From Rhizobiaceae bacterium (lineage in GTDB: Bacteria > Pseudomonadota > Alphaproteobacteria > Rhizobiales > Rhizobiaceae), in the NCBI GenBank assembly GCA_029212415.1, contig JARGOF010000036.1, positions 1 to 51,863 on the forward strand: DNA of 51,863 nucleotides, given 5' to 3'. The translations under genes and the position numbers were made by a program. The notes under the pieces were generated by a model that was given only the letters and a program-made list of their open reading frames with translations, did no database searches and was not told the DNA's origin. Below are positions 9,134 to 16,201 of the stretch, piece after piece. How positions within the stretch are numbered: position 1 is the stretch's first letter; each line of letters starts with the position of its first letter.

Positions 9134-9763
9134 TCAGTAGGACAGGCCAACGGCGCGCTGCATGTAGGTACGATCCGACAGTTGCCGTTTGAGGAATTCC
9201 GCAACGTCGGAACGCGAGATCTTCAAGGTGAGGTTGCGCGCATCGGCGGCAAAGCCTTCGCGAAATGAGCCCAAGGCAGGACCATCTGTGAAGGCGCTTG
9301 GTCGAACCAGCGTCCATTCAAGCCCGCTTACCCGCACGAGCTCTTCCTGCAATTCGTGATCCAGGAAAACCGGCCGCAACAGCAGGCCGAACATGATCCG
9401 TTTCCAGAAGAAATTCAGATTGGCCCAGCTTTCATGCGCACCAAGTGTCGACTGGCAAATGAGACGGCGCACGCCTTGTTCATGCATGCCCCGGATGACA
9501 TTGGCGGTTCCGCGCGAACGAATTGTACCCTTGCGTGACAGGCCGTTTCCGAGTGTGACAATGACCGCATCATGGCCCCTGACAGCCTGCGAGACTGCCG
9601 CAGGGTCCATTGCATCACCGGCAAGCAGAGTGAGGTCAGGACTGTCGATGTCCAGCCTTTCCGGGTGACGGGCGAAAGCCGTCACCTGATGTCCGTCGGC
9701 AAGGCTGCGTTCGACAGTGAGGCGGCCAATGGTTCCGGTTGCTCCGAATACGATGACTTTCAT
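9134..9763 (-). CDS. NAD(P)-binding atypical short-chain reductase (NmrA-like)
   Basis: A 209-residue Rossmann-fold protein. The N-terminus MKVIVFGATGTIGRLTVE holds the GxxGxxG dinucleotide-binding motif, and ARHPER after strand 2 suggests NADPH preference. The classical YxxxK catalytic pair is not obvious, as in NAD(P)H-quinone reductase or NmrA-like redox sensors. AGGAGAAG precedes the ATG. It is first in an operon with the DUF1772 gene and shares a 84-base divergent promoter with the TetR gene. The TetR protein probably represses it, which suggests a small toxic or aromatic inducer; this is inference. Confidence 0.83.
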   Translation of the reverse strand: MKVIVFGATGTIGRLTVERSLADGHQVTAFARHPERLDIDSPDLTLLAGDAMDPAAVSQAVRGHDAVIVTLGNGLSRKGTIRSRGTANVIRGMHEQGVRRLICQSTLGAHESWANLNFFWKRIMFGLLLRPVFLDHELQEELVRVSGLEWTLVRPSAFTDGPALGSFREGFAADARNLTLKISRSDVAEFLKRQLSDRTYMQRAVGLSY

Positions 9764-9796
9764 TTTCTTCTCCTGTGGCTGGACTCAAGCACAAAA

Positions 9797-9855
9797 CTTG
9801 ACACCGTGTAAAGTTGACACGATGACAAGTAATTGCTACTTTACACCATGTCAAG
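9797..9855. promoter_or_regulatory. Divergent promoter with repeated dyad, probable TetR operator
   Basis: CTTGACACCGTGTAAAG (9797-9813) and CTTTACACCATGTCAAG (9839-9855) are inverted copies matching at 15 of 17 positions. The first also has an internal dyad, ACAC-C-GTGT. A looser element, TTGACACGATGACAAG (9814-9829), lies between them. TTGACA hexamers fall inside the repeats on both strands and could be -35 elements. The right copy covers the TetR start codon at 9848. Binding here would repress both the reductase operon and the regulator itself. Confidence 0.6.
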
Positions 9856-10441
9856 AAAAAATATTGAAACACGAAATCGCATCCTCGAATCCACCTGGCG
9901 GTTGCTGGAAACCGATCCGGGCAATGATGTGCGCATGTCGGATATTGCAAAAGAGGCGGGCATCAGCCGTCAGGCGGTCTATCTGCACTTTCCAAAGCGC
10001 GCGGATCTGCTGGTCGCCACCACCCGCTATCTCGATGAGGTCAGGGATATCGACGCCCGCCTGGCCGCAAGCCGCGCGGCAAAAACCGGGCTTGAGCGCC
10101 TGGACGCTTTCATTCAAGCCTGGGGCAATTACATTCCCGAGATTTATGGTGTCGCCAAAGCGCTGCTGGCCATGAAGGATCAGGACGAAGAGGCGTACAA
10201 TGCCTGGCAAGGCCGGATGCAGGCCGTGCGGGAAGGCTGCGAGGCGGCAATCAATGCGCTGGATCGCGATGGCATGCTTACCAACGCGCTCAGCAAAAAG
10301 GAGGCGACTGACCTCCTTTGGACCATGCTCTCCGTGCGCAACTGGGAGCAGTTTCGCAGTGAATGCAATTGGACGCAGGCCCGATATATTGACGTCACCA
10401 AGGCGTCCGCCCGCAAGGTACTGGTGGCAGATGGGGCGTGA
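9848..10441 (+). CDS. TetR/AcrR-family transcriptional regulator
   Basis: A 197-residue DNA-binding repressor. The helix-turn-helix is at about residues 28-50, with MSDIAKEAGISRQAVYLHF, and the C-terminal domain would bind an effector and dimerise. I chose MSRKN at 9848 over the earlier in-frame codon at 9833 because the family's helix 1 begins directly after it. No clear Shine-Dalgarno precedes this ATG, and a promoter with -35 at 9814-9819 would start transcription near the ATG itself, so a leaderless message is possible. It is divergent from the reductase and DUF1772 pair, its probable targets. A decayed gene fragment begins right after its stop codon. Confidence 0.88.
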   Translation: MSRKNIETRNRILESTWRLLETDPGNDVRMSDIAKEAGISRQAVYLHFPKRADLLVATTRYLDEVRDIDARLAASRAAKTGLERLDAFIQAWGNYIPEIYGVAKALLAMKDQDEEAYNAWQGRMQAVREGCEAAINALDRDGMLTNALSKKEATDLLWTMLSVRNWEQFRSECNWTQARYIDVTKASARKVLVADGA

Positions 10442-10442
10442 C

Positions 10443-10709
10443 AGGAGAGCAAGGTCTTGGTTCCGCAAGTCTGCGGCCTGGCAGAAAGTTGTTTTCCCGG
10501 GAGTGGGAATCGCGCTGACGATCAGGTTTGAGTATCATCATAGTGCTGTTTCGTTGCGCTGGGCCGATGCGGAATGAATGCCCCTGGTGCCGCCATTCCA
10601 GACGGGACTGCGTCCCCTGCTGCAATGGATATTCATTCCACTCACTGTCTTGTGGTTCATGCGCAGACAAACATCGGTGTCCGCACAACAACCGACCAAG
10701 AGAGGGTAA
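10443..10709 (+). pseudogene. Truncated, stop-interrupted copy of the 15688-16137 membrane-protein gene
   Basis: This stretch encodes the C-terminal half of the same protein as the intact gene at 15688-16137. By hand alignment, 59 of 72 codons give the same residue between the WFRK and MRRQT segments. The N-terminal half is missing, a TGA at 10575-10577 replaces a leucine codon (TTA in the intact copy), and the tail is altered before TAA at 10707-10709. Similarity starts directly behind the TetR stop codon. Both copies point the same way and bracket the copper module. It cannot make a full protein. Confidence 0.85.
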
Positions 10710-10925
10710 ATTGATGAGTGTCCCATCTGGTCTTGCTGTTATTGAGATAGCCAATGTGGCAGAACAACATGCTTTGCTGGTCGCAGCATAAACAAACCTT
10801 TTGCGGATCGATATTGTCAGGTTTGATGGTATGCTGTCTGCGATGGGCGTTTTGGCGTGGCACCCCTGGTTGCGGTCGATTGTCCTTCATTTGAAAAAAT
10901 ATTTTGAATGCGCGCAAGAAACCGC

Positions 10926-10956
10926 TTGACCTTACCCTTGGTGGAACCACTAGGAA
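10926..10956 (+). promoter_or_regulatory. CueR/MerR-type promoter of the copper module
   Basis: A -35 element TTGACC (10926-10931) is followed by exactly 19 bases and a -10-like TAGGAA (10951-10956). The overlong spacer and the TTGACCTTACC...TTGGTGGAA arrangement match the promoters that MerR-family copper sensors untwist. The right half reads GGAACC rather than the more usual GGAAGG, so the dyad is imperfect. The first copper-module gene starts about 85 bases downstream. No cueR-like gene is in the window, so the sensor must be elsewhere. Confidence 0.55.
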
Positions 10957-10994
10957 TTGACTTTGCCATGAACCAACTGGATGCGGCAATTTCG

Positions 10995-11010
10995 TGTGTC
11001 ATGCGACACA
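10995..11010 (+). promoter_or_regulatory. Small palindrome in the copper-module leader
   Basis: TGTGTC (10995-11000) and GACACA (11005-11010) form a perfect inverted repeat with a 4-base loop in the untranslated leader, between the CueR-type promoter and the first gene. It could be a second operator or an RNA hairpin; sequence alone does not decide. Confidence 0.35.
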
Positions 11011-11041
11011 AAGACAAGATTATCGGGAACCACAGGGTACC

Positions 11042-11440
11042 ATGAATCGGATGCGCAACCCAAAGGCATTCAATGCCATCAGATTGTTGATGTTGGTGAT
11101 CTCCGTATCGCTGGCAGTGCTTTCCGGGTCTGCATTTCATCCCGTCACTCAAAATATGTTTGATGCCGTTGATGACCACGGTGTGCACGATCTTCATAAT
11201 CAGACAAACCCTGTTCTTCAAATTTCAGACAACGATTGCAAAAAACACGCCTCTGGTTCCCATGAAAATCATGAGCGCGGATCAAATTCATGCTGCGAAA
11301 CATTTTGCACAACGATTGCCACATCTGAGTTTGCAAGATTCGAATCTTTGACGATCCCCCGTCCGAAGTTCCGCCTCATTCCAAATTCGGTGGTTCTTCC
11401 TGGCACCTATGCGACACCGCACCGCCCTCCCAACGCCTGA
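11042..11440 (+). CDS. Small exported His/Cys-rich protein, function unknown
   Basis: I do not recognise a firm family for these 132 residues. After a short basic start, one hydrophobic segment (about residues 12-30, LLMLVISVSLAVLSGSAF) is an uncleaved anchor or signal peptide. The mature part holds a cluster of potential metal ligands: HDLHNQ, CKKHASGSHENHER and SCCETFC. It is the first gene behind the CueR-type promoter and leads the copper module, so periplasmic copper binding or sensing is likely but unproven. It loosely resembles DUF2946-type proteins. Codon use is visibly more A/T-rich than in flanking genes. Another ATG nine bases in would also serve. Confidence 0.6.
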   Translation: MNRMRNPKAFNAIRLLMLVISVSLAVLSGSAFHPVTQNMFDAVDDHGVHDLHNQTNPVLQISDNDCKKHASGSHENHERGSNSCCETFCTTIATSEFARFESLTIPRPKFRLIPNSVVLPGTYATPHRPPNA

Positions 11441-11527
11441 CATACATTCACCTTCCCAGTGAAGGCCAGACGCCCCAGCTTTCCAGAGTTGTGGCAATGA
11501 CCAACTGTATTGTCAGGTACCAAAACA

Positions 11528-11761
11528 ATGAAAATATTGCTTTCAACAGCGCTCATTTCTGCGCTGCTAACAGGATGTGCGACACAAAACACACCTCCCG
11601 ACCTTCTCTCCTTTGACTCACCGGCGAATACCCAAACAGCTATTCGAAGCACCGGCTATTACAATGTCATCGGGGATTACAGCCATCGCGTACCGGTGGA
11701 GCCAAAACCCTGGCGCAAGCTCAATGATGATCAGGCTCCAAAAACAGGAGCTGGCGCATGA
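11528..11761 (+). CDS. Small lipoprotein of the copper module
   Basis: A 77-residue predicted lipoprotein. The signal peptide MKILLSTALISALLTGC ends in a lipobox (LLTGC), so the cysteine at residue 17 should be acylated. The remaining 60 residues are polar, with STGYYNVIGDYSHRVPVEPKPW as the only distinctive part. I do not recognise a family. Its TGA overlaps the ATG of the TolC-like gene as ATGA, which points to translational coupling and a joint role in the envelope. A TTG at 11510 would add six residues but does not improve the signal peptide. Confidence 0.65.
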   Translation: MKILLSTALISALLTGCATQNTPPDLLSFDSPANTQTAIRSTGYYNVIGDYSHRVPVEPKPWRKLNDDQAPKTGAGA

Positions 11762-13230
11762 GTTCTTCGTCAAAAATGCGTGTTCTTGCTTTGGTTTTGC
11801 CATTGATCCTCGGTGGCTGTGTGACAGCACAGGATATTACTGATCATGCCGCAGTTGGAGCGGGTTTCTCAGCGGTTTCGGCGAAGACATCATCTGCGAT
11901 CAACAAACAGACTGTCTGGATACAAAACCAGGAACAGGCGGAGGCCAACGCCGAAAATGTACATGGCCTTGTCCATAAAAAAACAGTCGACGTTGATACA
12001 GCGGTTCAAGTCGCACTCCTGAACAACAGGGGTCTGCAGGCTTCCTATGCCAATATCGGCATGAATGCTGCCGAAGTCTGGCAGCAAATGCTTCCTGAAA
12101 ACCCGAAAGTGTCCATTGGAATATTGGGAATTGCTCATCCTGAACTGGGTCTCTTTCGCGCCGTTGAGGGAATGATTGCAGCGAATATCCTTTCGTTGGC
12201 TACACGCGAAAAACGGGTCGATATAGCTGATACAAGGTTTCGCCAGGCCCAGTTGAAAGCTGCGATGGCAACCTTGACAGTTGCCGCGGACACGAGGCGC
12301 GCCTGGATCAATGCGGTTTCCGCGTTTGAAACGGTTTACTACCTCAATCAAGGCCAGGCGGCGGCCGATGCGGCTTCCGAACTGGCGCAAAAATTGGGAG
12401 AAAGCGGCGCCTTGAACAAAGCTGGGCAAGCAAGAGAACACGCATTCTATTCAGAACTGACCGGGCAAAAGGCTGAGGCCCGGCTTGCTGCCAAACTGGC
12501 GAAAGAAGAACTCACCCGCTTGATGGGACTGTGGGGAACGGACGTTGACTATTTTGTGCCGGACAGGCTCACGAGACTGCCCTCCAGATTGCAAACAAGC
12601 AACGCAATAGGAGGTGAAGCGCTGCAGAAGCGCATTGATCTGCAAATTGCCAAGCTCGAACTGGAAGCTCTGGCCAAGTCCTATAAACTGACTGACGCTA
12701 CCCGTTTTGTAACAGATTTCGAGATCATCGGTGGTTTCGAAAAAGAACGCGAGCTGAATGATGATGGCGACATCGAAAGCCTGACAACGCCTCAAATCGA
12801 ATTCGACTTTGTCATTCCGATCTTCGATAGCGGCAGACCACGCCTGAGAAAAGCTGAATTGGCCTATATGCAGGCGGCAAACCTGCTGGCTGAAAAGGCT
12901 GTCAATATCCGCTCTGAAGCGCGTTCCGCCTATGCTGGCTACCGATCAAGCTACGATATTGCGCGGCACTACAAGAACAGTGTCCTGCCTCTTCGTGTGA
13001 AGATCGAGGAAGAGGCGCTGCTTTCCTATAACGGCATGATCACCAACACGTTCGAATTGCTTGCGGACACGCGGGCAAAGATCGGCACATTGCTTCAATC
13101 AGTCAATGCCAAACGTGCGTTTTGGCTGGCCGATGCAAATCTCAATGCAGCGATTTATGGCGGCGGAACGTCAGTCGGCGGCGCTGGCGAAACCATGACC
13201 CCGGCTTCAGGCGGTGGCGGCGGTCACTGA
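11758..13230 (+). CDS. TolC-family outer-membrane efflux lipoprotein
   Basis: A 490-residue protein with signal peptide and lipobox (LILGGC), so it is probably lipid-anchored like CusC/OprM. The body contains the long alanine- and glutamate-rich helices of outer-membrane factor proteins in two repeats, about 70-260 and 280-460, with AYAGYRSSYDIARHYKNSVLP typical of the second. It would form the outer-membrane duct of a metal exporter, yet no RND pump or membrane fusion protein is encoded nearby. The tail is glycine-rich (ASGGGGGH). The start overlaps the small lipoprotein gene. The multicopper oxidase gene follows after 25 bases. Confidence 0.87.
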   Translation: MSSSSKMRVLALVLPLILGGCVTAQDITDHAAVGAGFSAVSAKTSSAINKQTVWIQNQEQAEANAENVHGLVHKKTVDVDTAVQVALLNNRGLQASYANIGMNAAEVWQQMLPENPKVSIGILGIAHPELGLFRAVEGMIAANILSLATREKRVDIADTRFRQAQLKAAMATLTVAADTRRAWINAVSAFETVYYLNQGQAAADAASELAQKLGESGALNKAGQAREHAFYSELTGQKAEARLAAKLAKEELTRLMGLWGTDVDYFVPDRLTRLPSRLQTSNAIGGEALQKRIDLQIAKLELEALAKSYKLTDATRFVTDFEIIGGFEKERELNDDGDIESLTTPQIEFDFVIPIFDSGRPRLRKAELAYMQAANLLAEKAVNIRSEARSAYAGYRSSYDIARHYKNSVLPLRVKIEEEALLSYNGMITNTFELLADTRAKIGTLLQSVNAKRAFWLADANLNAAIYGGGTSVGGAGETMTPASGGGGGH

Positions 13231-13255
13231 ACAAACACCCCGAAAGGAAAAGACA

Positions 13256-14638
13256 ATGACTCATTTGAACAGGCGTCAACTTCTGGGAGCGGGTGCGGCG
13301 GCAGGCGCGCTTGTCTCCACTTCGGCGTGGACAAAGACCACCAACATGGGATTGCCCGATGCCGCCATCATGGAAACGGCGGCGACACAGGCACCTTTGC
13401 CACCCACTTCAGGGCCGGACTATCAACCAGTGGTCACCCTGAACGGATGGACGCTTCCACACCGTATGAACAATGGGGTGAAAGAATTTCATCTTGTTGC
13501 CGAGCCGGTCGAACGGGAGCTCGCAGAAGGAATGACCGCCTATCTGTGGGGCTACAATGGCCAGTCCACCGGTCCGACCATCGAAGCTGTTGAGGGTGAT
13601 CGTGTCCGCATTTTTGTGACAAACAAATTACCGGAACACACGACCGTCCATTGGCATGGCATGATCCTGCCTTCAGGCATGGATGGTGTGGGCGGACTGA
13701 GCCATCCGGGCATTCCGCCCGGCAAGACCTATGTCTATGAGTTCGATTTGGTCAAAAGCGGTACCTTTATGTACCACCCGCACGCTGACGAAATGGTGCA
13801 GATGGCAATGGGCATGATGGGCATGTTCATTGTGCACCCGAAAGATCCGACCTTCATGCCGGTCGACCGTGATTTTCTGATCATGCTCAATGCATTTGAC
13901 ATTGATCCGGGAACCTACGTTCCCAGAATCATGACAATGACCGATTTCAATCTTTGGACCTGGAACAGTCGGATTTTCCCCGACATTGATCCTCTGGTTG
14001 TCTCCAAAGATGACCGGGTCCGGGTGCGGGTCGGCAATCTGACAATGACCAACCATCCCATACACATGCACGGCTACGACTTTGAGGTCACCTGCACCGA
14101 CGGGGGGTGGGTTCCCAAGGAAGCCCGCTGGCCGGAGGTTTCCATCGATATTCCGGTTGGCGCCATGCGCGCCTATGAGTTTGACGCAAAATACCTCGGT
14201 GACTGGGCCATACATTGCCACAAGTCGCATCACACCATGAACGCCATGGGTCATGATGTGCCGACATTCATTGGCGCTGACAAATCTGTATTGACCAGGA
14301 AAATCCGCAAACTCCAGCCAGAATACATGCCGATGGGAACAGCAGGCATGGCAGACATGGGCGTGATGGAAATGCCCCTGCCGGACAACACCATCCCCAT
14401 GATGACTGGCTGGGGACCGCACGGGCCAATCGAAATGGGCGGCATGTTCTCGGTCGTGAAAGTCCGGGAAGGGATCAATGGCGACGATTACTCGGATCCC
14501 GGCTGGTATGAAAACCCTCCCGGAGAACAGGCCTTTGAGTGGACCGGCGAGCTACCCGAAATCTCAAAGGCCGCTGATGCCGCAACAAGGATCACCCCAA
14601 AACCTGCTTTCGAAGAAAAGAGCGAGGACAAATCGTGA
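13256..14638 (+). CDS. Tat-exported multicopper oxidase
   Basis: A 460-residue periplasmic oxidase, likely oxidising Cu(I) to less toxic Cu(II). NRRQLLGAG near the N-terminus is a twin-arginine signal. All four copper-ligand motifs are present: HWH at 132-134, HPH at 174-176, HPIHMH at 267-272, and HCHKSHHTMNAM at 320-331. The last gives type 1 ligands C321 and H326 and an axial M331. Two methionine-rich stretches, around 183-190 and 340-370, may hold extra Cu(I). The length suits the compact CopA/CueO-like branch. GAAAGGAAAAG precedes the ATG. It sits between the TolC-like and cupredoxin genes, all one way. Confidence 0.92.
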   Translation: MTHLNRRQLLGAGAAAGALVSTSAWTKTTNMGLPDAAIMETAATQAPLPPTSGPDYQPVVTLNGWTLPHRMNNGVKEFHLVAEPVERELAEGMTAYLWGYNGQSTGPTIEAVEGDRVRIFVTNKLPEHTTVHWHGMILPSGMDGVGGLSHPGIPPGKTYVYEFDLVKSGTFMYHPHADEMVQMAMGMMGMFIVHPKDPTFMPVDRDFLIMLNAFDIDPGTYVPRIMTMTDFNLWTWNSRIFPDIDPLVVSKDDRVRVRVGNLTMTNHPIHMHGYDFEVTCTDGGWVPKEARWPEVSIDIPVGAMRAYEFDAKYLGDWAIHCHKSHHTMNAMGHDVPTFIGADKSVLTRKIRKLQPEYMPMGTAGMADMGVMEMPLPDNTIPMMTGWGPHGPIEMGGMFSVVKVREGINGDDYSDPGWYENPPGEQAFEWTGELPEISKAADAATRITPKPAFEEKSEDKS

Positions 14639-14756
14639 CCTGAAATAACTAATTATATCAATATATTAAGAAATTTTTTGACTGCATGTCGGCAGAATTA
14701 CAGCAACCCAAAGAATTGAATCGAACACCTAGATGAACCCAGACAAAGGTAAAACC

Positions 14757-15239
14757 ATGAAGAAAACACTCTTGCTCATCTCCGTCCTGGCAATGTCTGC
14801 AGGCACCGCATTTGCTTCGGGAACACATTCCGATGGCCATGATGACATGATGAATGTCGGAAAACCTGGCACTGCGTCAAAAGTGGATCGCACCATCGAA
14901 GTCACCATGAAGGAGACAGACGACGGCGACATGATTTTTGAGCCGGACAATCTCCTAATCAAGAAGGGCGAAACAATCCGTTTTGTCATTTTGAATGCCG
15001 GTGAACTGGAACACGAGTTCGTGCTCGATGGCCATGAAGAAATCATGAAACACAAGGCGTTGATGGAACGGATGCCGGAAATGGAACACGACGATCCAAA
15101 CGCCGTTCGGCTTATCGAAGGCACACAGGGGGAAGTCATCTGGACCTTTGCCAATTCCGGCGCCTTTGAATTCGCCTGCCTGATCCCCGGTCACTATGAG
15201 GCCGGCATGAAAGGCAGTATCGCGGTCGCTGCAAGATAA
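14757..15239 (+). CDS. Periplasmic cupredoxin (blue/green copper protein)
   Basis: A 160-residue exported protein. Residues 1-20 are a signal peptide. A His/Asp/Met-rich N-terminal segment (THSDGHDDMM) precedes a single plastocyanin-like domain with ligands H86 (ELEHEF), C141, H146 and M151 (CLIPGHYEAGM). CopI-type copper-tolerance cupredoxins have this arrangement of metal-rich head plus cupredoxin domain. It probably carries electrons or copper to or from the neighbouring oxidase. An insert at about 91-115, rich in E, M and H, lies between the first His and the Cys. The upstream in-frame codon at 14733 lacks support; MKKTLL is preferred. Confidence 0.88.
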   Translation: MKKTLLLISVLAMSAGTAFASGTHSDGHDDMMNVGKPGTASKVDRTIEVTMKETDDGDMIFEPDNLLIKKGETIRFVILNAGELEHEFVLDGHEEIMKHKALMERMPEMEHDDPNAVRLIEGTQGEVIWTFANSGAFEFACLIPGHYEAGMKGSIAVAAR

Positions 15240-15273
15240 TAATCCACTCTCAGAACCGAAAGGAACCAAACAG

Positions 15274-15558
15274 ATGAATACTCTAATCAAAGCAGGTGCC
15301 ATTTTTGCGCTGATGATGACAATGGCCACTTCGGCCCTTGCAATTGACTACACCAAGGGTGTCGTCAAGAAAGTTGACCTGAAACAAAAGAAGGTCACCG
15401 TTATTCATGAAGAGCTGATCAATCTCGACATGCCGGCGATGACCATGGTCTTCAGGACCGCTGATGAAACCATGCTGCAGATGTTGCAGGAAGGCCAGAA
15501 CATCGAGTTTGTAGCCGAACGCGTCAAAGGCAAGCTGACGATTGTTGAGTTAAAGTAA
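15274..15558 (+). CDS. CusF-like periplasmic copper-binding protein
   Basis: A 94-residue protein with a signal peptide to about residue 23, then a small OB-type barrel. The metal site reads H45...M53...M56...M58 (HEELINLDMPAMTM). Spacings of +8, +11 and +13 from the histidine equal those of CusF H36, W44, M47 and M49, so the cation-pi tryptophan is replaced by M53. It should bind Cu(I) or Ag(I) and pass it to an exporter or to the oxidase. GAAAGGAA precedes the ATG. It is the last gene before a hairpin at 15571-15594. Confidence 0.88.
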   Translation: MNTLIKAGAIFALMMTMATSALAIDYTKGVVKKVDLKQKKVTVIHEELINLDMPAMTMVFRTADETMLQMLQEGQNIEFVAERVKGKLTIVELK

Positions 15559-15570
15559 ATACAAGTTACA

Positions 15571-15594
15571 GGCAGGGGAACAAATCCCCCTGCC
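15571..15594 (+). terminator. GC-rich hairpin after the CusF-like gene
   Basis: GGCAGGGG (15571-15578) and CCCCTGCC (15587-15594) make a perfect 8-base stem around an 8-base loop, 12 bases past the stop codon. There is no T-run. It may end most transcription of the copper operon or protect its 3' end, leaving the following membrane-protein gene at a lower level. Confidence 0.5.
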
Positions 15595-15687
15595 CGTACG
15601 ATGCAATTCTGTTGCTTCGCAATCGAGTATACCCTCAGGCTGAATAGGGCTGGATGCAGGCCCACCCATTCGAAAGACGAATTTGAA

Positions 15688-16137
15688 ATGACAAGATTAC
15701 CCGAATTCTCCCTCATCATTTTCTCTTTCCTGCTGCACTTCGTTTGGGAGTTCTGGCAGGCACCGACTTACTCAGGCATGGCTGAGATGAACCATTGGGA
15801 TGGCATAAAACTGTGCACATCGGCAACATTTGGCGATGTCGGATTCGCGCTCACGGCGTTTTGGATAACCAGTGGACTTGCACGGACCAGGCAATGGTTC
15901 CGCAAGCCTGCGGCCTGGCAGACGGTTGTTTTCCTGGGAGTGGGAATCGCGCTGACGATTGGTTTTGAGTATTATTATACGGCTGTTTCGTTGCGCTGGA
16001 CCTATTCAGAATTAATGCCTCTGGTGCCGCCATTCCAGACGGGGCTGAGTCCCCTGCTGCAATGGATATTCATTCCAATCACCGTCTTGTGGTTCATGCG
16101 CAGACAAACACCTGTGCCCGCACCAACCGAACGCTGA
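15688..16137 (+). CDS. Four-helix membrane protein of unknown function
   Basis: A 149-residue inner-membrane protein with about four hydrophobic segments: FSLIIFSFLLHFVWEFWQAP, one around residues 45-65, WQTVVFLGVGIALTIGFEYY, and LLQWIFIPITVLWFM. Conserved-looking residues at membrane edges are H16, the WEFWQAP motif and EYYYTAVSLRW. I do not recognise the family. The ATG at 15688 was chosen since the longer in-frame extension is not membrane-like. It follows the copper genes in the same direction behind a hairpin, so copper involvement is only suggested. A broken copy of its 3' half lies at 10443-10709. Confidence 0.75.
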   Translation: MTRLPEFSLIIFSFLLHFVWEFWQAPTYSGMAEMNHWDGIKLCTSATFGDVGFALTAFWITSGLARTRQWFRKPAAWQTVVFLGVGIALTIGFEYYYTAVSLRWTYSELMPLVPPFQTGLSPLLQWIFIPITVLWFMRRQTPVPAPTER

Positions 16138-16201
16138 TCCCTTGCAATGCCCGCCGTCCGCAATGAACTGGTGGAGAATGATGCGTGACGCCCAATCACG
16201 C

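Noticed and set aside
10710-11041. Minus-strand frames at 10657-10989 and 10817-11221, considered as a transposase remnant
   Set aside because: No catalytic motif, terminal repeat or target duplication could be found; they overlap the copper promoter and the first copper gene antisense.
9848-16137. Integrative element carrying the copper genes
   Set aside because: There is no integrase, relaxase, tRNA or attachment site. Only the partial direct copy of one gene supports movement, so I report that as a finding and not as a mobile element.
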